Positions 1 to 9,452 of a DNA stretch of 64,000 nt are shown piece after piece. Numbering within the stretch: the stretch's first letter is position 1; each line of letters opens with the position of its first letter. Origin of the DNA: VBCG01 sp044226535 (lineage in GTDB: Bacteria > Pseudomonadota > Gammaproteobacteria > Burkholderiales > Casimicrobiaceae); assembly GCA_044226535.1 (NCBI GenBank), contig JBGAGT010000004.1, positions 124,001-188,000 of the forward strand, written 5' to 3'. The notes under the pieces are model-generated. The model was given only the letters and a program-made list of their open reading frames with translations, was not told where the DNA came from and made no database searches. The position numbers and the translations under genes are program-made.

Positions 1-3000
1 ACGATCTCGACGCCGCTGCCGCCGAAAGGGCGCAGGCCCTCGCGCACCGAGCGGTAGAAGAGCTCGGCCCAGCGGCCGAGCACGCCGCTCGCGCGGCGCG
101 CGACGACGAGGCCGCCGTTGTAGGACGCGCGCACGCGCGCACCGTCGACGGTGGCGCGCATCCACGGCAGGCATTCGAGCTCGACGCCGGCGAGGGCGGC
201 CAGCGCGCGCCAATAGGCCTCGAAGCGGTCGCCCGCGCCGGCGGTGGCGCTGCCCTTCTCGTCGACCGCGCGCGCGGCGACGTCGGCGTCGGGGAGCTCG
301 GGCTCGCCGAGCCAGACGGTATCGCTGTCGAGCACGACGATGTAATCCGCGTCCACCGCCGCCTCGGCGTGCCGCGCCGCCGCCACGCGGTTCGCCGAGC
401 CGTACGCGCTGCACTCGATGTTGAGCGGCTCGTCGACGTAGCCGACGTCGAGCTCGGCGAGCCGCGCGCGCGTCGCGGCGTCCACGCCGAGGCCGGGGCG
501 CGGCGCATAGGCGAGGATGCGCGCGTCGCGATGCCGCCCCGCGAAGCTGCGGATGCTCTCGCACAGCAGCAGCGCCTGCTCGCGGATGGCGTTCTGCTCG
601 ATGCACAGCACGAAGGCGGCGGTCGGGAAGGACGCGCGTGGGGACGCGCGTGGGGACGCAAGTGAGGACGCAAATGAGGACGCAAATGAGGACGCGGGCG
701 GGGACGCGGCCCCCTGCGACGCGGCAGACGGCGACGCGGCGACAGCTGCCGGCGCGCCCCCGGTGCCGCCCAGCGCCACGAAGGCGCGATCCGGATCGGG
801 CTTGGCGTCGCGCACGCAGCGCGCGAGTGCGCGGCGGTACATCGCCTCGACCGGCGCGGGGTCGGCGACGCCTGCCTCGACGAGGCGCGCGTGCAGCGTC
901 GCGTCGTCGGCCTGCTGGTTGCGCAGGTCGGCGTCGAGGAAGGCGTCGACCTCGGCGGGCGCGCGCCCCGCCGACACCGCGACACCGAGGCGCGCCGCGA
1001 CGCGCGCCACCACGCCGCGCCAGTCGTCGAGGAGCTCGGGATAGCGCAGCCACAACGCGTCGCCGCCGCGCTCGTCGGCGAAGGCCTCGATGCGGGCCAT
1101 GTAGGCGAGCCACAGCGCCACCCCCTCCGCCGCGCCCATGTCGCCGCGCGCCTCCAGCGAGCGCGCCACCTCGAGCGGGCTGCGCACGGGGATCACGTAC
1201 GTCGGCCGGTAGCCTTGCATCGCCAGCGCGCGCTGCCACAGCGGCGCGATCAGCCCGATGCGCGGGTCCTTGATCAGGATCAGCGGGGCCTCGCCGTATT
1301 CGTCGCGCAACAGCGCACCGGCATCGGCCAGGAACTCGTCGACGATCCCGCCCTCGTCGGGCACCCGGAAATGCGGGCGATCCCATTCGCCGCCGAGCTG
1401 CCGCAACACGCGGATGTCGAGGTCGTTGACCGCCTCGGGCTCCCAGAAGCCCTTGGGATTGACGCCGAGCTTGGCGGGCATGACGCGCTCCGGCAGCGTC
1501 GCGCCGCAGAGGTTGAGCACGCGCGACAGCGCCGAGGTCCCGCTGCGGTGCATGCCCAGCACCACGAGGGCGTTGCGCTGCGCGGCCTCGCCACGCGCGG
1601 CGGCCGCCGTCGCAGCCACGCCGGCGGCTGCGGGATCGCGGCCGCCCGCCTCCGCCGCGGCCTCGCCTTCGCGCAGGCAGCGCGCGACGAGCGCCGCCAG
1701 CATCGCGACGGGCACGCGCCCGCCTTGCCCCGCGCGCAGGATGGCACGCATCAGCAGCACGTGGTTGTCGGGGTGCTGCGGCGCGAGCGGATTGCGCGCC
1801 TCCGGGTCGCCCGCGAGGGCGCGCGCCAGCAACGCGTCGGCGAATGCCTGCAGCGCGGGCTCCGGCGCCGCACCCGCGGGCGCAGGCGAGGCGGCTGGGG
1901 GCGCGGACGGCGCGTCCGCGGGCGCCGTGCGCTCGGCGAGGATCGCGTCCACGGCGACGGGCTCGGCCTGCGCCGATGCGCGAAACGCGAATCCCCAGGC
2001 AGCGTCGGCCTCGTTCGCGTCGAAGCCTCCCGCCGCATCGAACATCTCGCGTGCGACGAAGAGGTTGCCCAGCCGCCCGACGAGGTTGGCGTCAACCAGC
2101 GAAAAGCTGCCGGGCTCGCTCGACAGGTAGTTGAACACGCGCGTGCCGTCGGACACGAGCTCGCCCCGCGCGTCGCGAGCACCGATGCGCGCATGGCCCC
2201 AGGCCGGCGCCCCACGCGCGATCGCGTCGACCAGGCTCGCGAGCCGCGCCGGCAGGAAGTCGACCCCCGTCTCGGCGAAGGCGAGGTGGTCACCGCCAGC
2301 CGCGCGCGCACCGGCATTGGCGGCGTCGGCAAGGCTGCCGAAGCGCGCGTCGAGCATGCGCGCCGCAAAGGGCAGCGTCGCGAGCCGCGCGCGCGTCGCG
2401 CTTGCCGCGCCCTCGTGGAGGCCCGCGTCGACGACCACGAGCTCGTCGGGAAGGCGCGTCTGCGCACACAGCGCGTCGAGTGCCGCCTCGACGCCGGCGA
2501 AGTTGCCCTGGGCGAGCAGCACCACGCCGACGCGCGCCGGACGCACCTCGCCGGTGCGCATGCCTCCGCCCTCGCCGGCACGCGCGCCCCCTCCCTCGCC
2601 CGGGCGCGCGTCGGCGTGCGCCCGCTGGCGGGCCGCGGCAAGGGACACTACCGCTTCCTGCCGTGCATTGGCCTCGCGCGACAGGAACTTGGCCAGCGCG
2701 AGGCCCAGGTTGTGGCGGATGGCGGTGGTCGCCCAGCCGGTGCGCCTCGCCGCCTCGGCCAGGTGCTCCACGGCCTCGCGGTAGCGCATGCGCTCGAACA
2801 GCACCACGCCTAGCATGTGGCGAACGTCGACGTCGGCGGGATCCTGCGCCAGCGCCCGGCGGTAGAGCTCGTCGGCGCGCCCGAGCGAGCCGGCGCGGTG
2901 CGCCGCGAGCGCTTCGTCACGAGGCGACAGCGGAATCGGCGAGCCGCCGACAGCAGGGGCGCCGGCGCGGCCGTGACAATGCTTGAAGCGCTTTCCACTT

Positions 3001-3029
3001 CCGCAGTGACACAGTTCGTTGCGACTCAT
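1..3029 (-). CDS. Multidomain SEC-C / TPR / glycosyltransferase-like / sulfotransferase protein (partial, runs off left edge)
   Basis: The frame stays open from ATG at 3029 to base 1, at least 1009 residues. It opens with a SEC-C-like zinc motif (C7, C9, C18, H19 in CHCGSGKRFKHCH). A TPR-like helical stretch follows at about 35-110, then a family-2-glycosyltransferase-like region (about 150-340). A sulfotransferase-type domain begins near 485, with the PAPS-loop-like string MHRSGTSALSR at 493. After about 770 there is a low-complexity spacer built on a four-residue repeat (ASSF/ASPR), encoded by 12-bp DNA repeats. A third domain resembling nucleotide-sugar transferases starts near 800 and has DSD near residue 900. 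It probably modifies glycans or surface polymers by glycosylation and sulfation; the substrate is unknown. It is divergent from the opgC-like gene. The domain assignments come from motifs, and the glycosyltransferase parts are the least certain. Confidence 0.75.
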   Translation of the reverse strand, partial: MSRNELCHCGSGKRFKHCHGRAGAPAVGGSPIPLSPRDEALAAHRAGSLGRADELYRRALAQDPADVDVRHMLGVVLFERMRYREAVEHLAEAARRTGWATTAIRHNLGLALAKFLSREANARQEAVVSLAAARQRAHADARPGEGGGARAGEGGGMRTGEVRPARVGVVLLAQGNFAGVEAALDALCAQTRLPDELVVVDAGLHEGAASATRARLATLPFAARMLDARFGSLADAANAGARAAGGDHLAFAETGVDFLPARLASLVDAIARGAPAWGHARIGARDARGELVSDGTRVFNYLSSEPGSFSLVDANLVGRLGNLFVAREMFDAAGGFDANEADAAWGFAFRASAQAEPVAVDAILAERTAPADAPSAPPAASPAPAGAAPEPALQAFADALLARALAGDPEARNPLAPQHPDNHVLLMRAILRAGQGGRVPVAMLAALVARCLREGEAAAEAGGRDPAAAGVAATAAAARGEAAQRNALVVLGMHRSGTSALSRVLNLCGATLPERVMPAKLGVNPKGFWEPEAVNDLDIRVLRQLGGEWDRPHFRVPDEGGIVDEFLADAGALLRDEYGEAPLILIKDPRIGLIAPLWQRALAMQGYRPTYVIPVRSPLEVARSLEARGDMGAAEGVALWLAYMARIEAFADERGGDALWLRYPELLDDWRGVVARVAARLGVAVSAGRAPAEVDAFLDADLRNQQADDATLHARLVEAGVADPAPVEAMYRRALARCVRDAKPDPDRAFVALGGTGGAPAAVAASPSAASQGAASPPASSFASSFASSLASPRASPRASFPTAAFVLCIEQNAIREQALLLCESIRSFAGRHRDARILAYAPRPGLGVDAATRARLAELDVGYVDEPLNIECSAYGSANRVAAARHAEAAVDADYIVVLDSDTVWLGEPELPDADVAARAVDEKGSATAGAGDRFEAYWRALAALAGVELECLPWMRATVDGARVRASYNGGLVVARRASGVLGRWAELFYRSVREGLRPFGGSGVEI
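630..713. repeat. 12-bp tandem repeat inside a coding region
   Basis: GGACGC recurs exactly every 12 bp, at 630, 642, 654, 666, 678, 690 and 702. The repeats keep frame and encode a four-residue Ala/Ser/Pro/Phe repeat linking the sulfotransferase and C-terminal domains of the surrounding gene. The array looks like a slippage-prone linker. Confidence 0.85.
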
Positions 3030-3141
3030 CGTGCAGGGCTGCCGGTATCCGCGGGCGAGTCTACACAAGCGGCGCGCCGCCGCCGCGCGGAACGTTTGCG
3101 AGGCTCCCCCGGTCCACTACCCAACCCACCCGGAGGGCAGC

Positions 3142-4299
3142 GTGCGGAGCGAGGGCCGTCAGGACGAGCTCGACTGGTTGCGGGGCTGGATGATGGTCCT
3201 GATGACCGTCACCCACATGCCCACCTGGTTCAGCGCCGCGCTGGGCCAGCCCTTCGGCTACGTGTCGGCCGCCGAGGGCTTCGTCTTCGTCTCGGCGTTC
3301 CTCGCGGGGTCCGTCTATGCACGCCTGGCACGGGAGCGGGGCATGGCCGAGATGCGGCGCCGGTTGTGGCGCCGCGCGGGCTGGGTCTACCTCGCCCACC
3401 TCGCCTCGCTCGCCGTCCTGGCGCTGGTCGTGCTGCCGATCGCGCTGGCGCGCGGCGCGCACCCGGTCACCGACCTCGCCTCGTTCTACCTCGCCCATCG
3501 CGATACCGCCGTCGCCGGCGCGCTGCTCCTCGCCTACGACCCGCCGCTCTTCGACATCCTGCCCATGTACGTCGCCTTCCTACTCGTTTCGCCGCTGGCG
3601 CTGTCGGTCGCGATGCGCCGCGGCTGGGGCACGGTGCTGGCCTTCAGCCTGGTCTTGTGGACGCTGGCCCAGCTCGGCGGCGGCGCGGCGCTCTATCACG
3701 CACTCGCCTCGCTGGCGGGCCTGTCGCTTCCCTACGAGCAGACCGGCGCCTTCCAGTGGCTCGCCTGGCAGCTCGCCTGGGTGTCCGGCATGGCCGTCGG
3801 CGCATCGGGCGGCGACGGATCGCGCCCTGGAGAATGGCAGGGAGCATGGCAAGGGCGCGGCACGCTGTGGGGCGCGGCTGCGATCGCGCTGGCCTTCTTC
3901 GCATGGCGCCACCTCGACGGCCAGGTGCCTTCGGCGCTGGGGCCCGAGTTCGCGCGCGCGGTGGACAAGTGGCAGCTCGGCGCCCTGCGCATTCTCGATT
4001 TCGCGGCGCTGGCGGTGCTGTTCATGGCGGTCCGGCCGCGCGTGGCGGCCTGGGCAAAGCGCTCGCCCATGACCTTCCTTGGCAGGCGCCCGCTGCCCGT
4101 GTTCACGGCCCACCTCGCCTTCTGCGCGCTGGCGCTGGCCCTCGTCGGCGATCCCGCGCCGGCGCGCCTGCGGCTCGAGGACGTGGTGCTGCTGGCGGTC
4201 GCGCTCGCGGGCCTGTTCGCGGTGGCCTGGCTGGTGTCGGGCCTGCACCGCCCGGCGACGGCGGTCAGCGCGCAGCGTTACGGACGTACGGTGCCATGA
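3142..4299 (+). CDS. opgC: OpgC-family membrane acyltransferase
   Basis: This is a polytopic membrane protein of 385 residues with about ten hydrophobic segments. The N-terminus, DELDWLRGWMMVLMTVTHMP, is typical of OpgC/acyltransferase-3-like proteins. Family members such as OpgC transfer succinyl groups to osmoregulated periplasmic glucans; the exact donor and acceptor here are inferred. I chose GTG at 3142 because GGAGGG lies about six bases upstream and the protein then starts just before the conserved block. A longer frame opens at 3019 but adds a non-family, Arg-rich leader. The gene overlaps the convergent SGNH hydrolase gene by 35 bp. A glucan-modification role would suit the neighbouring transferases, but no glucan synthase is visible here. 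Confidence 0.8.
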   Translation: MRSEGRQDELDWLRGWMMVLMTVTHMPTWFSAALGQPFGYVSAAEGFVFVSAFLAGSVYARLARERGMAEMRRRLWRRAGWVYLAHLASLAVLALVVLPIALARGAHPVTDLASFYLAHRDTAVAGALLLAYDPPLFDILPMYVAFLLVSPLALSVAMRRGWGTVLAFSLVLWTLAQLGGGAALYHALASLAGLSLPYEQTGAFQWLAWQLAWVSGMAVGASGGDGSRPGEWQGAWQGRGTLWGAAAIALAFFAWRHLDGQVPSALGPEFARAVDKWQLGALRILDFAALAVLFMAVRPRVAAWAKRSPMTFLGRRPLPVFTAHLAFCALALALVGDPAPARLRLEDVVLLAVALAGLFAVAWLVSGLHRPATAVSAQRYGRTVP

Positions 4300-4984
4300 T
4301 CGACGTCCACAGCGCATAGCCCTCGGCGTTGAGGTGCAGGCCGTCGGCACCGAAGAGCTCGCTGCGCGGCCGGCCCGAGGCGTCGAGCATGGCGGCGTGG
4401 ACGTCGACGTATTGCAGCCTGCCGTCGCCGGCGATGTAGTCGCGGATCAGCGCGTTGGTCGCGCGGATGCGGCCGAGCAGCTCGATGCGCGCGGGACTGG
4501 GCTTGATGGAGATGTAGTCGATGCGCGTCGCCGGCAACGCCCGATGCACCCCCTCGACGAACTGCGCGAAGCGCTTCAGCACGTCGGCGGGTTCCGCCCC
4601 GGCGGCGAGGTCGTTGTCGCCGGCGTACACCATGACCATCCGCGGCTTGTAGCCGATGACCAGGCGGTTGAGGTTGCTCACGCAGTCGGAAAGGCGCGAC
4701 CCGCCGAAGCCTCGCTTCAGGACCACGGTATCAGGGCCGAACCCGGCCTCGAGCCCGGTCCACAGGCGGATCGAGGAGCTGCCGACGAACAGCACTGCCC
4801 CCTCCGGTGGCGGCGAGGCCCGGTCGGCCGCGGCGAAGGCCGCGAATGCGGGGTCCCACTCCGAGGCGCTGCTCGCCCCCTGCGGCGGAGCGCTCGGCCC
4901 CTGCGGCGCGTCGATCGCCCGTGCAAGGGGCGCAAGGCCGAGCACCAGGACCAGCAGGGCGAGGACGCGGGCGGGGGAACGCAT
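4265..4984 (-). CDS. Secreted SGNH/GDSL-family hydrolase
   Basis: The product is 239 residues with an N-terminal signal peptide ending near ARA (about residue 23). SGNH blocks are visible: FVGSSSIRLW with the nucleophile serine (block I), the Asn block AGDNDLAAG (block III) and DGLHLNAEGYALW with the Asp/His pair (block V). These enzymes hydrolyse esters, often acyl or acetyl groups on carbohydrates, so this is probably a periplasmic esterase. The frame remains open far upstream, through the pump gene in antisense register, but the signal peptide fixes the start at 4984. It converges on the OpgC-like acyltransferase, and a paired acylation/deacylation role is possible but only inferred. Confidence 0.8.
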   Translation of the reverse strand: MRSPARVLALLVLVLGLAPLARAIDAPQGPSAPPQGASSASEWDPAFAAFAAADRASPPPEGAVLFVGSSSIRLWTGLEAGFGPDTVVLKRGFGGSRLSDCVSNLNRLVIGYKPRMVMVYAGDNDLAAGAEPADVLKRFAQFVEGVHRALPATRIDYISIKPSPARIELLGRIRATNALIRDYIAGDGRLQYVDVHAAMLDASGRPRSELFGADGLHLNAEGYALWTSIMAPYVRNAAR

Positions 4985-5040
4985 GGCGCAGCTTAACGTG
5001 CGAGCGGCCGGATCGGCCGACAGCGGGGCCCGCGGCGCCG

Positions 5041-6651
5041 TCAATCGGCCACCGCCACGGGCGCCGACCCCGCGGCCGCGCGCACCGGGCGCGCCAGCCA
5101 TACCACGCCGATCAGCAGCACGAACAGGATCGCGGACACGTAGAACAGGTCGTTGACGCCCAGCATGTAGGCCTGCTGGTCGACCATGCGGTTGAGCGCG
5201 GCCTGCGCCTGCGCGGCCGTCGAGCCGCCCTGCTGCAGCGCGCCGAGCGCCTGCATCGCCGAAGGGTCGTACACCGTGAGCTTTTCCGCAAGCTGGGCAT
5301 GGTGCAGGCTCGCGCGCTGGTCCCACAGCGTGGTCGCGATGGAGGTGCCGAACGAGCCCGCGGTGATGCGGGTGAAGTTGAACAGCCCCGAGGCCGCGGG
5401 GATGCGATCGGGCGGCAGGCCCGACAGCGACAGCGTCACCAGCGGGATGAAGAACACCGCCATCGCCGCGCCCTGCACCAGCGTCGGGATCATCAGCGTG
5501 CGCACGTCGACGCTGGTGTTGAACTGCGAGCGCATCAGCATCACCAGCGCGAACACGGCGAACGCCGCCGTGGTGAACCAGCGCGGGTCCACCTTGTGGA
5601 CGGTCTTGCCGACGATGGGCGTGAGCAGGATGGCGAGCAAGCCCACTGGCGCCAGCACCATGCCCGCCTCGGTGGCGGTGAAGCCCATGTACTGCTGCAG
5701 CCACAGCGGAAGCAGCACCACGTTGCCGAAAAACAGGCCGTAGGCGAGCGACATGGCGAGCGAGCTCGTCCAGAAGTTGCGCCGCGCGAACAGCGTGAGG
5801 TCCACCACCGGGTGCTCGGCGGTCAGCTCCCAGACGACGAACAGCGCGAGGCCCAGCGCCGCGACCACCGCGAGCACGACGATCTGCCCCGAGCCGAACC
5901 AGTCGAGCTCCTTCCCCTTGTCGAGCATCACCTGCAGCGCGCCGACCCACAGCACCAGCAAGCCGAGGCCGATGCCGTCGATGGGTGCACGGCGCGTCGG
6001 CGACTCGCGGTGGCGATAGATCGCCCAGGCCGCGCCCGCGGCCGCGAGGCCCACCGGCACGTTGATATAGAAGATCCACGGCCAGGCGATGTTGTCGGTG
6101 ATCCAGCCGCCGAGCAGCGGACCCACCACAGGCGCGACCAGCGTGGTGATCGACCAGACCGCCAGCGCGCTGCCCGCCTTGGCGCGCGGGTAGCTCGACA
6201 GCAGGATGGTCTGCGAAAGCGGGATCATCGGGCCCGCGACGGCGCCCTGCAGCACGCGGAAGGCGATCAGCAGTTCCAGCGAGGGCGCGAGCCCGCACAG
6301 GAACGACGCCAGCACGAACAGCAGCACCGAGGTGACGAAGAGTTTCACCTGGCCGTAGCGCTGGGTGAGCCAGCCCGTCAGCGGCAGCGAGATCGCGTTG
6401 GCCACGCCGAACGAGGTGATGACCCAGGTGCCCTGGTTGGGCGACACGCCGAGGTCACCCGAGATCGCCGGGATGGACACGTTGGCGATAGACGTGTCGA
6501 GCACGTTCATGAACGTCGCCAGCGACAGCGCGATGGTGCCGAGGGCGAGCGTCGCGCCCGACAGCGGCGGCGGCGCGGCAGTGCCCGGCGCCTTTGCAGC
6601 GGCGCCCGGCGGCGACGCGCCGCCTTGCGACGCTGCGGCCGCCGTGCTCAT
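5041..6651 (-). CDS. DHA2-family multidrug efflux pump (EmrB-like)
   Basis: The product is 536 residues, the usual length of 14-helix DHA2 major facilitator drug:H+ antiporters. The antiporter motif C appears in VGPLLGGWITDNIAWPW, and LDTSIANVSIPAI matches the first helix of EmrB-type pumps. The first 40 residues are Ala/Gly-rich and cytoplasmic. The start ATG at 6651 overlaps the stop of the adaptor gene by four bases (ATGA), so translation is probably coupled. It works with the upstream adaptor and outer membrane factor as a tripartite pump across both membranes. The substrate cannot be read from sequence. Confidence 0.9.
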   Translation of the reverse strand: MSTAAAASQGGASPPGAAAKAPGTAAPPPLSGATLALGTIALSLATFMNVLDTSIANVSIPAISGDLGVSPNQGTWVITSFGVANAISLPLTGWLTQRYGQVKLFVTSVLLFVLASFLCGLAPSLELLIAFRVLQGAVAGPMIPLSQTILLSSYPRAKAGSALAVWSITTLVAPVVGPLLGGWITDNIAWPWIFYINVPVGLAAAGAAWAIYRHRESPTRRAPIDGIGLGLLVLWVGALQVMLDKGKELDWFGSGQIVVLAVVAALGLALFVVWELTAEHPVVDLTLFARRNFWTSSLAMSLAYGLFFGNVVLLPLWLQQYMGFTATEAGMVLAPVGLLAILLTPIVGKTVHKVDPRWFTTAAFAVFALVMLMRSQFNTSVDVRTLMIPTLVQGAAMAVFFIPLVTLSLSGLPPDRIPAASGLFNFTRITAGSFGTSIATTLWDQRASLHHAQLAEKLTVYDPSAMQALGALQQGGSTAAQAQAALNRMVDQQAYMLGVNDLFYVSAILFVLLIGVVWLARPVRAAAGSAPVAVAD

Positions 6652-7880
6652 CGAATGGCGGTGACCTGCGCGGCCGTGCGCGCGCTGGCGATGTGCGTCG
6701 ACGCCGCGGTGCTCGCGCTGCCGTTGCCGGTGTTGGCGGCGATGATCGAGGCGACGCGCGCGCGCGCCTCGCCCTCGGCCACCGAGAACACGCCCGTGCC
6801 GGCGCTGGCCGATTCGGCGACCTGCGGCAGGCGCGAGCCTTCGCGCTGGTGCGTGTCGACGTCGACCTCCATCGACAGGCCGACCTGCAGCGGGTTGTCG
6901 GCGAGCTCCTTGCGGTCGAGCGCGATGCGCACCGGCACGCGCTGCACGACCTTGATCCAGTTGCCGGTGGCGTTCTGCGCGGGCAGGAGCGCGAAGGCCG
7001 CGCCGGTGCCTGCGCCGAAACCCGCCACCGTGCCGTGGTAGGTCACCTTGCGGCCGTAAAGGTCGGCCTTCACCTCCGCGGGCTGGCCGACGCGCATGGT
7101 CGCGAGCTGCGATTCCTTGAAGTTGGCATCGACCCACACGTCGTCGAGCGGCACGATGGCCATCAGCGGCGCGCCGGGCGCGACGCGCTGGCCGAGCTGC
7201 ACGCTGCGCTTGGCGACGTAGCCCGACACCGGAGCCGGCAGGCGCGTGCGCGAGTACGCGAGGTAGGCGTCGTGCACCGCCGCCGAGGCCGCGAGCACGT
7301 CGGGGTGGTCGGCGATGGTCGTGCGGTCGACGCGCGCGCGGTAGGCGGCGAGCTCCTGCCTGGAGGCGCCGAGCGCGGCGTTGGCGACCGACAGCGCGTC
7401 CTTGGCGTGCTGCAGCTCCTCGCCCGACACCGCGCCGCTGGCGGCGATGCGCTCGCGGCGCGCGAGGTCCTCGGTGGCGCGCGCCACGTCGGCCGCGCGC
7501 AGCGACACGTTGGCGTCGAGCTGCGCGGTGGTGGCGAAGAGGCCGCGCACCTCGCGCACCGTCTTGGCGAGGCGCGCCTCGGCCTGCTCCAGCGCGATCT
7601 TCGCGTCCGCGGGGTCGAGCTGGACCAGCGTGGTGCCGGCCTGCACGAACTGCGTGTCGTCGCCCTTGATGCCGATCACCGTGCCGGCGACCTGGGGCGT
7701 GACCTGCACGACGTTGCCGCCAACATAGGCGTCGTCGGTCACCTGCTGGTAGCGCAGCACGCTCGTGTACCAGACGCCGTAGCCGCCGACGGCGAGCACG
7801 AAGGCGCCGAGGACGATGGCGATCCAGCGCCTGCGCGCGCCGTTGCGTTGCGGGGAGGGTTGGGCGGTGGTGGTGTTCAT
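6648..7880 (-). CDS. HlyD/EmrA-family efflux adaptor (periplasmic membrane fusion protein)
   Basis: The product is 410 residues. A single N-terminal transmembrane helix (about 20-40) is followed by a lipoyl-like half (VTPQVAGTVIGIKGDD), an alpha-hairpin of about 100 residues, the second lipoyl half (RLPAPVSGYVAKRSVQLG) and a beta-barrel domain. This is the EmrA arrangement that links an inner-membrane MFS pump to an outer membrane channel. The gene overlaps both neighbours by ATGA junctions (6648-6651 and 7877-7880), making a tightly coupled three-gene operon. The C-terminal 50 residues are Ala/Ser/Thr-rich and not conserved in the family. Confidence 0.9.
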   Translation of the reverse strand: MNTTTAQPSPQRNGARRRWIAIVLGAFVLAVGGYGVWYTSVLRYQQVTDDAYVGGNVVQVTPQVAGTVIGIKGDDTQFVQAGTTLVQLDPADAKIALEQAEARLAKTVREVRGLFATTAQLDANVSLRAADVARATEDLARRERIAASGAVSGEELQHAKDALSVANAALGASRQELAAYRARVDRTTIADHPDVLAASAAVHDAYLAYSRTRLPAPVSGYVAKRSVQLGQRVAPGAPLMAIVPLDDVWVDANFKESQLATMRVGQPAEVKADLYGRKVTYHGTVAGFGAGTGAAFALLPAQNATGNWIKVVQRVPVRIALDRKELADNPLQVGLSMEVDVDTHQREGSRLPQVAESASAGTGVFSVAEGEARARVASIIAANTGNGSASTAASTHIASARTAAQVTAIR

Positions 7881-9400
7881 GGCTTGGTTCCTTGTTCCAG
7901 TGCGAGCGTGTCGGGCGGCAGGAAGCCGCCGCCCAGCGCGCGCGTCAGCGATATGCCGAGCGCCAGCTCGCGTGCGTCGAGTTCCGCTGCGGCGCTTTGT
8001 TGGGTGAGCATCGGCTGCTCGGCCGAGAGCACCTGCAGGTAGTTGCCGAGGCCCTCGCGGTAGCGGACCAGCGCGAGCTCGTAGGCCTTCTGCGAGGCCT
8101 CGAGGGCAAGGCGCTGCTGGCCGCGCGCACGCGCGACGCTGGCGAGCGAGGTGACCTGGTCGACCACGTCGCGCACGGCATCGACGACCAGCGCGTTGTA
8201 ACTCGCCACGGCGATGTCGTACTCGGCGTCCTTGCCCGCGAGGTTGCCGCGCAGCCGCCCCGCGTCGAATATCGGCAGCGTCACCGCGGGCGTGACGCCC
8301 GCGACGACGCTCGAGCCGCGCAGGAGCTGCGAGGCGCCGATGCTCGACAGCCCGACGAACGCCGCGAGGTTGACGTTGGGGTAGAACGCCGCCTTGGCGG
8401 CGTCGATGTCCTTGCGTGCCGCCTCGACGCGCCAGATCTGCGCGACCACGTCGGGGCGGCGGCCGATCAGCTCGGCGGGCAGCACCGACGGCAGCGCCAC
8501 GGCGGCGAACCGCGCCGAAGGCCGCGCGATCGTGCGGCCGCGGTCGGGGCCCGCGCCGAGCAGCGCGGCGATCTGGTTCTGCAGCAGCGCGATGCGCTCG
8601 TCGGCGGCGATGAGCTCCTCGCGCGTGGCCGGCACGGCGGCCTCGGCCTGGCGCAGCTCCACCTGCGAGTCGAGGCCCGCGGCGACGCGGTCGTGCGTCA
8701 GCGCGAGGATGCGCTCGCGGTCGTCGAGCGCGCGCAGCGTCACGTCGCGTTGCATGTGGGTGTGGCGCAGCTCCGCGTAGGCCGCGGCGATGCCGGTGGT
8801 CAGCGCGAGCCGCGCGGCGGCCGCGTCGACCTCCGCGGCGCGTGCGCTGCCCAACGCACTTTGGTACGCGCTCTGCTGCTTGCCCCAGAAGTCGATCTCC
8901 CAGTTGAGCGTGAGCTCGAGCTGGTTGAACGTCTGCCAGGTGCCGGCGTAGGGCGGCGGCACGAGGCCGTGCTCGCTGAAGCGCTGCGGCGCGGTGCTGG
9001 CATCGGCATCGACGCGCGGCAGGCGGCCGGCGCCCGCGACGCTCGCGGCGGCCACCGCGGCGCGCGTGCGCGCCTCGGCGATGGCGAGCGTCGGCCCCTG
9101 GCGCAGGGCCTCGTCGATCAGCGCGTCGAGCTGCGGGTCGCCGTAGGCCTTCCACCAGGTTTCGGCGGGCCAGGCGGCCTGCGCGACCTTCGCCCCGGCG
9201 AGCGTGGTCGATGCCTCGAGGCTGGCGGCCGGACGCGCCGAGAGCTCCGGCGCGAGCCCGCCCATGTCGGCGCAGCCGGCGAGCGCCGCCGCCAGCGCAG
9301 CGGCCACGATGAAGGCCGGGATCGTGCCGCGCGAGCGCCGCTCGCCGTGGCCCGGACGCGGGCGACGGCGAAACGAAGTGATAATTTCAATAACATTCAT
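7877..9400 (-). CDS. NodT/OprM-family outer membrane efflux lipoprotein
   Basis: The product is 507 residues with a lipoprotein signal ending in LAGC (Cys43), followed by two repeated outer-membrane-efflux segments of about 200 residues. The string LDALIDEALRQGPTLAIAEARTRAA opens the first repeat and is typical of RND/MFS outer membrane factors. It supplies the outer membrane duct of the tripartite pump and is the first gene of the operon. A GCCTAGGC palindrome lies 22-34 bp upstream of the ATG and is shared with the promoter of the adjacent MarR-type gene, so repression by that regulator is likely. Confidence 0.9.
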   Translation of the reverse strand: MNVIEIITSFRRRPRPGHGERRSRGTIPAFIVAAALAAALAGCADMGGLAPELSARPAASLEASTTLAGAKVAQAAWPAETWWKAYGDPQLDALIDEALRQGPTLAIAEARTRAAVAAASVAGAGRLPRVDADASTAPQRFSEHGLVPPPYAGTWQTFNQLELTLNWEIDFWGKQQSAYQSALGSARAAEVDAAAARLALTTGIAAAYAELRHTHMQRDVTLRALDDRERILALTHDRVAAGLDSQVELRQAEAAVPATREELIAADERIALLQNQIAALLGAGPDRGRTIARPSARFAAVALPSVLPAELIGRRPDVVAQIWRVEAARKDIDAAKAAFYPNVNLAAFVGLSSIGASQLLRGSSVVAGVTPAVTLPIFDAGRLRGNLAGKDAEYDIAVASYNALVVDAVRDVVDQVTSLASVARARGQQRLALEASQKAYELALVRYREGLGNYLQVLSAEQPMLTQQSAAAELDARELALGISLTRALGGGFLPPDTLALEQGTKP

Positions 9401-9421
9401 ATGGTTGCCGATACTATCGAT

Positions 9422-9434
9422 GCCTAGGCAATAA
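9422..9434. promoter_or_regulatory. Candidate MarR operator of the efflux operon
   Basis: The sequence GCCTAGGCAATAA lies 22-34 bp upstream of the outer-membrane-factor ATG. Its core TGCCTAGGCA (9421-9430) is a perfect 10-bp palindrome. The same GCCTAGGCAATRA string occurs in the promoter of the neighbouring MarR-family gene at 9988-10000. Two copies at just these two promoters suggest one repressor controlling both. Confidence 0.7.
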
Positions 9435-9452
9435 CTGCCCGAAAAAAAGGGG

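Noticed and set aside
891..2813. Open frame of 640 codons on the plus strand
   Set aside because: It is antisense to the sulfotransferase protein, whose frame carries SEC-C, TPR and P-loop motifs. The plus-strand product is low-complexity and His/Arg-rich.
4985..6298. N-terminal extension of the SGNH hydrolase frame
   Set aside because: The extension is out of frame with the EmrB-like gene on the same strand, and the hydrolase has a good signal peptide starting at 4984.
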